A stretch of 64,000 bases of DNA from Moraxella lacunata. GTDB taxonomy: Bacteria; Pseudomonadota; Gammaproteobacteria; Pseudomonadales; Moraxellaceae. Positions 54,700 to 62,135 of this stretch are shown one piece after another. The stretch lies in assembly GCF_900453205.1 (NCBI RefSeq), contig NZ_UGQU01000002.1, positions 618,085 through 682,084 of the forward strand, given 5' to 3'. The number at the start of each line of letters is the position of its first letter. The first letter of the stretch is position 1. The notes beneath the pieces were generated by a model. It was not told the origin of the DNA. It saw nothing but the letters and a program-made list of their open reading frames with translations, and searched no databases. A program made the position numbers and the translations under genes.

Positions 54700-56118
54700 T
54701 TAGTTCCCCTTGTAGTAAAATGCTTTGACAACACTTTGGTCTTTTTGCATAATATACCATTCATGACGCATGAACAATCTTCTTATATATTTATTTTCAC
54801 TTCCATCTTTTCTTTGGAGATAATCCATGACTTTATTGCTATAACCTTGATGAAACTGAAATTTGTTAGCATCAATACTTTCAAAGACGTGAAACAAACC
54901 AAAACTATGCCCTAACTCATGAGCCAGGGTATCATTTCTTTTTTTAGCAGGTTTAAAGATTATGATATAATTACCAAATTTGAATTTACCTGACGAGTTG
55001 TCATAAGACGCGAGACCATTATAACCGATATCAAAATCGGTAATAAAAACAAAAGTTCTTTTATTATTAGAATCATCCAATTTAATAACTTTCCCCCTAT
55101 CATCTTTCGGTTGTTTATCGCCATACTTTTCATATAAATTTTTAATACCATTTAATATAAAATCAGTTGCAGACATACCAACATAGTTTTTTTCATCATA
55201 TTGACCCAAAAAACTCCTCACCTCCTGATGTGTTTTAGAAAGTTCAACCAAGTCAAACTTTGTTTCCAATACCACCTCAGCTCTGATTAGAGCTTGGTTA
55301 AAGAACCGTCTTTTTAGATAATACTCAACATCACCGGAAGGACTTGGAAATATTGGACTGTTTGCATTCGAACGCACTTTAACCAACACCAACTCCGATT
55401 TATACGTAATATTATTTTTATGCACCATTAACATACCTACTAGAATTTTTTGTCCTTTTACATCAACATGAATATTAATACGAGCATGTTTAGTTAGCAC
55501 GGTATTGGGTTTAAGCTTAATAACCACCTTTGTTTTTTGAGCATAAGCTGGGTTTAATGTGTGCTGTACCCGCTGTTTTTTCATATTAGATCTTTTATCT
55601 ATATCAAAAACCTTTCTTGTTCCTTGAAAATCGCTAACAGGTATAACCGTTGGGCTAACTACAATCTTGTCATCGCTCGCACTAAGCAACAAAGTGGTAT
55701 TATAATCCAAACCTTGATTGTAATTTTCATGTATTTGCAAATTGAGTGCAATTCCCTCTGCATGCATATTGGAGCCTCCCGCAAAGATATCATTGGTTGT
55801 ATTGGGAAACATATAAAGCCAAGCAGGTATATACCCAAATTCTTTAAGGTAATTGCCTGTGACTTCTTGCCAGTAGGAATCTTGTAGTGCCACTACGTTT
55901 TTGGCAACCGTTTGATATTGCCCATTAATTTTCTCAATTGGATAAAAATCTTCATCTCTAGGATAGTCAAATCCATATCTACCAAGCTTATCTTGGTTAT
56001 TAATATCAGGACTTCTAAAATGTACAGTAAAATTAGGTAAACTAATATTAACATGCCTTGTTGGGTTATTAGTACCTGTTATTGCTGAGCTGACAGGCTC
56101 TCTAGATGTTGCTGACAT
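54700..56118 (-). CDS. metzincin-like T6SS effector linked to VgrG2
   Basis: 472 aa. N-terminal delivery-like domain (LPNFTVHFRS, RYGFDYPRDEDFYPI) as in the proteins at 14663 and 19906, without PAAR. C-terminal protease with H400-E-L-G-H-SFGLFH zinc site and NKVMDY Met-turn. It overlaps the vgrG2 end by 17 bp, so it should be loaded onto that VgrG's adaptor tail. Followed by a lipoprotein immunity candidate. Periplasmic or membrane-near target is likely. Confidence 0.8.
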   Translation of the reverse strand: MSATSREPVSSAITGTNNPTRHVNISLPNFTVHFRSPDINNQDKLGRYGFDYPRDEDFYPIEKINGQYQTVAKNVVALQDSYWQEVTGNYLKEFGYIPAWLYMFPNTTNDIFAGGSNMHAEGIALNLQIHENYNQGLDYNTTLLLSASDDKIVVSPTVIPVSDFQGTRKVFDIDKRSNMKKQRVQHTLNPAYAQKTKVVIKLKPNTVLTKHARINIHVDVKGQKILVGMLMVHKNNITYKSELVLVKVRSNANSPIFPSPSGDVEYYLKRRFFNQALIRAEVVLETKFDLVELSKTHQEVRSFLGQYDEKNYVGMSATDFILNGIKNLYEKYGDKQPKDDRGKVIKLDDSNNKRTFVFITDFDIGYNGLASYDNSSGKFKFGNYIIIFKPAKKRNDTLAHELGHSFGLFHVFESIDANKFQFHQGYSNKVMDYLQRKDGSENKYIRRLFMRHEWYIMQKDQSVVKAFYYKGN

Positions 56119-58918
56119 TATTTTCTCCTATTTCCAAATCAAGATGTATATCAATAACATTGGGGTTGTCTGTATAAAAAATTTGCGTCCAACCTTTTTC
56201 ATCAGTAACCCCCTCAATAATTTCTCCTGTAAGCTTATTGGTCGCTGTATAGGATGTAAATGATAAAGGTGTTTTATAGTCATCTTCAAATAAAAAACGT
56301 ATGCTATTTTTCCTCGGCAACCTCGGCACCTCATACCCCACATACTCACCCCCCTCCATCACCTTCTCATTGCTCTTAACCCTAAACACCCCAGGTGTTG
56401 TGATAAACACGCCTTGTTCGTTCATTTTAAACTCAGAACCACAGATGTTGATGGATAATTGAGTGGGGCTTGTGATTTGGATTTTACCTTCTGTTGAGAT
56501 AATCTCTATGTTGTCTTTGGCGATGTGTTTGATGTTGCCTTGTTGGGCTTGTAGTTCTATGTCGTCTTTGGCGGTGTAGTGTTTAATACCTCCTGTTTGG
56601 ACAAAGACTCTGATGCCGTTTTGGACGGTTAGATTGTACTTTGAGGTGGTGGCAAGGCTTAGGTCTTTGTTTGTGGTGATGGCAAGGTTGTTGTCGGTGG
56701 TGATGTGAATGTTTTGTTTGGCAGTTAAGGTCATGCCCGCCAGTGAGCTAAGGACGATGTGTGGGTTTGACAGCTCTGGATGACTTAGGGTGTCATCTAA
56801 GTCGTCATCGTGGTGATTGACATGGGCATGATGGTCATTGATCTCCCTACCTGTCATGCTTGTGTTAAGCCCATCTAAGGTGGGCATGAGGGTATTATCC
56901 AAGGCTCGCTCTTCGCATTGTGCTTGGATGCTACTTTGTATGAGTGATGAGTGGGTGCTTGTGGCTTGTTCTAATTGACTTGTGGTCTCTTTGATGTCTT
57001 TGATGTGACTTGTGGCATGTGGCCTCCCATGCGTGGTAATCACCACACCTTTATCTGCTCTTACCACCCCATGTCCATCAGTTCTCACCTCAAAGCCCTC
57101 GCCTCGGTATTCACCTCGTCCTTGGGGGGTGGTAAGACGTCTGATGTGTCCTAGGTTAATCTCGGTGTGTAGGTGGTCGGATTTTAGGTGGGTTTGCAGT
57201 TTGTCTTTAGTGTCATCCATGATGAGTTGGTTGGATTTGTCTCCCCCATACTCTTTGGAGCGGATGCCAGAGAGGACTTTTTCATGAGGGAGGGTGTATA
57301 GAGGCATGTTGTTTGGATTGGTCAAAGAGCCTGCCACATAGGGCATGTCAGGATTGCCTCCAAAGAAGTCAATGATGACCTCTTGGCCTGCTCTGGGTAG
57401 TGCAATGTGCCCATAGTGATCTCCTGCCCAGGTACTGGCGACACGAAGATAGCAGGTGTTTATCTGACTTAGGTCATCTTTGTCATCACCGGTGCGATTG
57501 TCTACAAGGTGTCTTTGGGTGAGTGTGGGTTTATCCCAGTGAAACTTGACTTTGATGCGACCGTATTGGTCGGTGTGTATCTCTTCACCTTCTGGGGCGA
57601 CGACAGTGGCGGTTTGGGTACGGGCAATGGGTCTTGGGCAGGGGGTTGTGGGCACAAGCGGATGTGTGGCAGGGTATGCGGTAAAGCTTGTATCAGCGGT
57701 ATAGTACTGATGGGTGTTGTTGTCTTCATCGATGGGTTTGATGCTCATCTGTAAGGCGTAGACAACCCAGTCGGTATTCATGCTTTGATGAGGGTGACCT
57801 GTTAGGGTAAATAAATGGGCAACCTGTATGCCCTTTAGTCTGCCATGTGCGGTGGCACTTAGGCTTTGATGCCGATAAGAGGCGATAAGCTGTTCGTTTT
57901 TTGTGGCCAGCTCATCACCCCCCGCTCGTCTGCCTTGATGCCATTCATAGCGTTGTAGGTGATGGATGAGTGCCTGATGTGGTTTGTGTGTGTCAGTTTG
58001 CACCCCTTTTATGGTATCATGAGCCATTAGGGGTTCATTAGGGGTTTTAAACTGATAATCAGATAAGAGACTTTGGGCACAGGTCAGTCTGCTTTTGGGG
58101 TTAAAGTGTTCTAGGTATTCAGCATACTCTGGCATACGCTGATTGGGTGGATAGAGCGTCAAGGTGTCATAAAAGGGATTGGCGTGTCTTTTTAGGTGAC
58201 TGACATGGTCGGTGATGATTAGGGTGTGATTGTCTTTGGTGTGTTCAAAGTAAAAGCTGATGCCATGCTCACTCATGAGGCGAGTGATGAATGCGTAGTC
58301 TGATTCGTCATATTGGGTTTGGTAGTCTTGTTCAGGATAGTCATGGATGAGTTCAAACTGCCAAGGATAAGGGTAGCAGGATAACACCTCTTCGATGATT
58401 TGTGGGATGGATTTGTGTTGGTGGATGTGGTAGTTATTTGTTTTGGTGAGTAGGTAAGTCCATGGAGATAAGGTGAGTTCATAGACGGCATGCCTGTTGT
58501 GTGTGGTGAGTTTGGCACAGCTGGTGATGATGCCATGTCTTGTGACTTGTCCTGTGATGGTTCTATCATCGATGGGGTGTTTGTCATTTAAGTCAAGGGA
58601 TATGCCTAAGGGCGTGCCGATGAGGGAGCTTAGGTCTAAGTGAGAGGCGACGCTTTGGTAGGAGGTGGTGCCTTGGTGGGGGGTACCCTCTTTGGGGTGG
58701 ATGATACTGCCATGATAAGCTTCAAAACTGACATAACCTTCTAGCCCCTCTATACCATGGGCAGGGTTGCCATGTTCGTCTTTGGCTTTGACGATGAGTT
58801 TGTATTCAAACAGTCCGTTGATACTCTCTACCCCTTGTAAGCTGTCGAACCATAGATAAGGCGTGCCAGATACACTTTTGGGCAGATAAACAGAGTGTAG
58901 ATGAGCACGATGGTTCAT
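56102..58918 (-). CDS. vgrG: VgrG spike protein 2 with C-terminal adaptor
   Basis: 938 aa. First 620 residues identical to VgrG1; then a longer DUF2345 beta-helix (TAKQNIHITTDNNLAITTNK and similar short repeats) and an Ig/TTR-like end (NSIRFLFEDDYKTPLSFTSY, GVTDEKGWTQIFYTD) different from that of VgrG1 but similar to the orphan tail at 14333. The tail's partner is the protease encoded next. Confidence 0.93.
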   Translation of the reverse strand: MNHRAHLHSVYLPKSVSGTPYLWFDSLQGVESINGLFEYKLIVKAKDEHGNPAHGIEGLEGYVSFEAYHGSIIHPKEGTPHQGTTSYQSVASHLDLSSLIGTPLGISLDLNDKHPIDDRTITGQVTRHGIITSCAKLTTHNRHAVYELTLSPWTYLLTKTNNYHIHQHKSIPQIIEEVLSCYPYPWQFELIHDYPEQDYQTQYDESDYAFITRLMSEHGISFYFEHTKDNHTLIITDHVSHLKRHANPFYDTLTLYPPNQRMPEYAEYLEHFNPKSRLTCAQSLLSDYQFKTPNEPLMAHDTIKGVQTDTHKPHQALIHHLQRYEWHQGRRAGGDELATKNEQLIASYRHQSLSATAHGRLKGIQVAHLFTLTGHPHQSMNTDWVVYALQMSIKPIDEDNNTHQYYTADTSFTAYPATHPLVPTTPCPRPIARTQTATVVAPEGEEIHTDQYGRIKVKFHWDKPTLTQRHLVDNRTGDDKDDLSQINTCYLRVASTWAGDHYGHIALPRAGQEVIIDFFGGNPDMPYVAGSLTNPNNMPLYTLPHEKVLSGIRSKEYGGDKSNQLIMDDTKDKLQTHLKSDHLHTEINLGHIRRLTTPQGRGEYRGEGFEVRTDGHGVVRADKGVVITTHGRPHATSHIKDIKETTSQLEQATSTHSSLIQSSIQAQCEERALDNTLMPTLDGLNTSMTGREINDHHAHVNHHDDDLDDTLSHPELSNPHIVLSSLAGMTLTAKQNIHITTDNNLAITTNKDLSLATTSKYNLTVQNGIRVFVQTGGIKHYTAKDDIELQAQQGNIKHIAKDNIEIISTEGKIQITSPTQLSINICGSEFKMNEQGVFITTPGVFRVKSNEKVMEGGEYVGYEVPRLPRKNSIRFLFEDDYKTPLSFTSYTATNKLTGEIIEGVTDEKGWTQIFYTDNPNVIDIHLDLEIGENNVSNI

Positions 58919-59316
58919 GGGATGTCCTTATTGAATGATTGAATGGTTAGGTGGGGTTAATGAGAATGATTTAGGAGTGATTGGATTTTAGCATGGGAGG
59001 TGGGAGGGGGTCAAGGGGGGGGGTGAAAAAACACAGCTAGAAGCTGTGTTTTTTGGGGTGTGTTTAACGGATTATTTTTTTGCATTGGCGAGGATTTCTT
59101 CTGGGATGAGACTGATGCCATGCTCTGTGAGTTTGCACCAAACATAAGCCTGTGATTTAGATAAGTGGCTTGGGGTTGGGTAAATGGGTGATACATCACC
59201 GATGTTTAGGTAGATGATTTTTTTAGTCATGCGGTCTTGGTAATAACCTGATACAGTAGCAGGTTGTCCTTCTTGGATGATGCAGGTTTCATCATATTTG
59301 GGTGGGGTGGTTGGTG
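57057..59316. repeat. 2,260-bp direct repeat, copy B
   Basis: Second copy of 50706-52965. A third copy, damaged by single-base deletions, starts in vgrG3 and runs out of the window at 64000. Confidence 0.92.
59026..59054 (-). terminator. terminator behind the PoNi-like gene
   Basis: Same hairpin as at 52675-52703, in the second repeat copy, located behind the immunity gene 59072 and before vgrG2. Confidence 0.85.
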
Positions 59317-60177
59317 TTGGCTTAGGACTGTTTTGTCTTGCCCACGCCACCAAATCTTTGGGGTAATGGATGAATTTGTGCAAGGGTGTATCGTCCAAAT
59401 CAAAAAGATAGACAAGGCATGCTGGCACAAATTCCCAGTAGCCAAAATAGCCGTATTCATCTTCCATTCTAAGATGGCTGTTATGCCATAGCTTATCATT
59501 GTGGTATTCGTACCATTCTTCTAGGTTTTGTCTTAGCTCATCGATGATGGCGTCTTTGATTTTTTGGGTGTTGCCTGTGTTGTGATATAAATCATCTAGG
59601 CAGTCACAGATAATCGTATACCAAGGGTTGTTGTATAAACCACCGTCCACATTGCCAGCTCGCACTTCTTGCACAAGACCACTGATTCTAAACAAACGGT
59701 CAGTCATTGCATCGGTGGCATCAAAGACATCTTGGTTTTGACCTTCTGCCAACAGCTTAATTTTAGGTAATAAATCACGGCAATCTAACAAATAGGCTAG
59801 ACTGATAAATTGTAAGACTTTGTCAGAATTAGAACCTAAAACACTTGGTAGACTGCCTTCATCATAATGATGTTTGGCAATGGCGGCAGCTTCATTTTCT
59901 TTGCATTCGATACATTTGTATAGATAAGGAATCAGAGTCTTGATGTCATCACCTGCGGTATAGGCAAGTAGGAGTTGTCCGTAATATACATCAAATAGGA
60001 TTATCCAGTCTGGCTGTAAATCCACAGACAAGAAATTAAATTCATCCACATAAGGTTTTGGTCTTGTATACTGTAATCAACAACATCATCATAGTATTCT
60101 TTCATTTTTTCATAATAATCCTTGGTCATAAACTTCTGACGGCGTTTTGGATAAAGGCGTTTGGCATGATATGCTCC
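59072..60177 (-). CDS. PoNi-like (DUF1910/DUF1911) immunity protein with shared tail
   Basis: 325 aa are open from 60049, but homology and an AGGAG ribosome site place the start at ATG 60177; two one-base deletions (near 60145 and 60056) break the first 45 codons, which read RQKFMTKDYYEKMKEYYDDV once corrected. DUF1910/1911 signs are PDWIILFDVYYGQLLLAY and DLDDTPLHKFIHYPKDLVAW. Such proteins protect against PoNe-type DNases. The last 81 residues equal those of the Tdi1-like protein at 52721. Confidence 0.75.
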
Positions 60178-60196
60178 TAGGTTGGTGTTAATCGGA

Positions 60197-60337
60197 TTAT
60201 TTTGCTTGTTTAGCTTGAGTTTTTGGTTTGTTGGCATTGGCAACACGGGTATTGATGGATTTATCATATCTGCGTCCCGTCCAATGAAAGGTTGGGGTGT
60301 GGTCTGGTTCGTGGTCTTGTCGTTGACGAGCTTGTAT
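60197..60337 (-). pseudogene. toxin 3'-end fragment before the PoNi-like gene
   Basis: About 45 codons without a start: RQDHEPDHTPTFHWTGRRYD and INTRVANANKPKTQAK then stop, 20 bp before the immunity start. From its partner it is probably the end of a PoNe-type nuclease, but the fragment has no recognisable catalytic motif. The adjacent stretch 60338-60622 is AT-rich and I see nothing in it. Confidence 0.5.
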
Positions 60338-60622
60338 TAATATCAATTATCCTACCGACCGATAACTTGCCATTATTATAAACAAAGAGTACAACTAACA
60401 AAATTGAATTTTGCTACGGGAAATCATTCACTCGAGCTTATAGAAAGGTCATTTTCGTTATTGTTTGACAAACCTTACTATGAACTGCAAACGTAGTACT
60501 TTTTTCATTTTGCAGAGTGTATATTTACTCCTGCTCTATATAAGAATAAATTGGAGTTTGTATTGCTCTTGAAAAAAAATAAGAATCCTCTAACACTACC
60601 TCACACTGTTCATGCATAACTC

Positions 60623-60999
60623 TCAATTCATCTTTTTATCCTTCCAAGTAAAACACAACTTCATATAATCTGCATCAAAAATATCCTCTTGATAAAAATT
60701 ATTTATCATTAGGTAGTCTACCACCTTTTTCTCTTTAGGACTATAAAAAAACACTAAAGAGTAAAAATTACTGCCATAAAATGTCAGATGACAACTAAAA
60801 AACAGATGTTCTTTTTTTATTTTTTCTGACCATCTAAATTCCAATGTTGACATACCATAACACCTGTCATCAAAATTATTTAAATTAACTTCTTTCATTA
60901 TTTTTTGTGCTTGAAAATAGTAAACAATATAAACAGAAAACCATGCCATGGCAACAAATATTATGAAATTAATAATATAAAAATTCTTGATTTATTCAT
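60623..60999 (-). CDS. membrane-anchored immunity candidate for the DUF6402-like effector
   Basis: Starts at ATG 60999 after AGGAGG (MNKSRIFILLI), then a one-base loss near 60960 shifts the frame to IIFVAMAWFSVYIVYYFQAQ, giving about 125 aa when repaired. One N-terminal membrane helix and a small outer domain. It follows the 61002 gene by 2 bp. Family unknown. Confidence 0.55.
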
Positions 61000-61001
61000 T
61001 C

Positions 61002-61229
61002 TTATCCTCCTAATATTTTATCCACTTCTTTCTTACTTATCTGAAAAAATGAATTTTTGTTAGATTCAAGTTTTATTAAATGTGGTTTTGTCCAAATCAC
61101 CATATCTTTGCCTTTATTATGTTTTTTACGATAAAGTTGATAGTGCTGATTAAAAATTGGAAAAAATAATTTCTCGGGAATAAAATACTTTTCCGTTGTT
61201 CCTGTATCATCAACGACAACGGTCATCAT
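61002..61229 (-). CDS. small gene coupled to the DUF6402-like effector
   Basis: 75 aa, starts with two ATGs overlapping the effector stop (GCATGATGACC). Sequence FFPIFNQHYQLYRKKHNKGK is the most distinctive part; ends just before AGGAGG of the next gene. It could be part of a two-gene effector unit. No further assignment. Confidence 0.55.
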   Translation of the reverse strand: MMTVVVDDTGTTEKYFIPEKLFFPIFNQHYQLYRKKHNKGKDMVIWTKPHLIKLESNKNSFFQISKKEVDKILGG

Positions 61230-62112
61230 GCTGTTTTAATATCATCTTTATCATATAAGGAAAAAGTCATATCATTTTATTCCAATGACCTAAATAGTCT
61301 CCTTTCCCTTATTTCCATCAATAATAAAATCGTAGCTGTCTATTGCATAACAATATATGGATTTTATGTTTATTTTATAGCTATCATTACTCTTAATATA
61401 AGAAACACTATAATCTCCAATAGACGCATAGATATTGAACGCTCCAAATGCAGCCCATAAATCATCAATGTTAAGAGAGTTGGATATATATGTTGCTGAT
61501 TTTGCAGGGAAAGAATTATCAATTGCCTCCCTTTGTATTTGCCAATCTCTATGGAATGATTTTAATAATTCTATATCAGCTCCTCTATAGTAAGAACTCG
61601 AGAACTCATAAGTGTCAGAATCCTCAAAATTAAAAGGGGAAAAAGATAGTTTTTTAATGATTTAATAATAACTTTTTTTGATTTTTCTGTTAATAAATTT
61701 GCAATTAGATTATTTAATGCTTGATTATAGCGTGGAAATTTTGATAGCCATTCATGATTAATCTACTAGGGTTATAATAATCAAGTTTTGGATTTGAATT
61801 ACCCCAACCTCCTCTTTTATCCGATAAAGTCATTTCTAAATTAGAATCATTGAACCACTTTCTTTGCAAAAAAGCCGCTTGTACCCACCCTTTACTTTCC
61901 ATCACATTGGTATATCTGTTAGTTTGAAAAAATTAGTTGTGGTTGATATCTTACTGTTTTTATTATAGGTTTTAAAGTTGCAGTACATAAATCCTGAGCA
62001 CTACACTTTATATAATAATTGTGCCATCAGATTTTTTTCCTGATATATTGATGCTACCATCTTTATTAATGGTTGCATCATCTTTAGTAAAGTAAAATAT
62101 ATTATCACTCAT
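61226..62112 (-). pseudogene. DUF6402-like T6SS effector, frame broken by one-base losses
   Basis: Reconstructed by joining frames from ATG 62112 (MSDNIFYFTKDDATINKDGS). Segments in order: CSAQDLCTATLKPIIKTVRY, FKLTDIPNVMESKGWVQAAF with LQRKWF, EWLSKFPRYNQALNNLIANL, NIDDLWAAFGAFNIYASIGD, AIDSYDFIIDGNKG and YLGHWN. The IPxVMxxxGWxxAAxLxxxWF and SYDFxxxxxYLGHWN patterns are those I associate with DUF6402, a T6SS-linked family. At least four single-base deletions separate the segments. It starts 23 bp after vgrG3 and so would be its effector. Confidence 0.6.
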
Positions 62113-62135
62113 AATTAACTCTCTATAAATGCACA

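Noticed and set aside
57502..57754. Identical overlapping frames in both vgrG copies considered as conserved hidden genes
   Set aside because: They are identical only because the DNA is a recent perfect repeat; they are shadows of vgrG.
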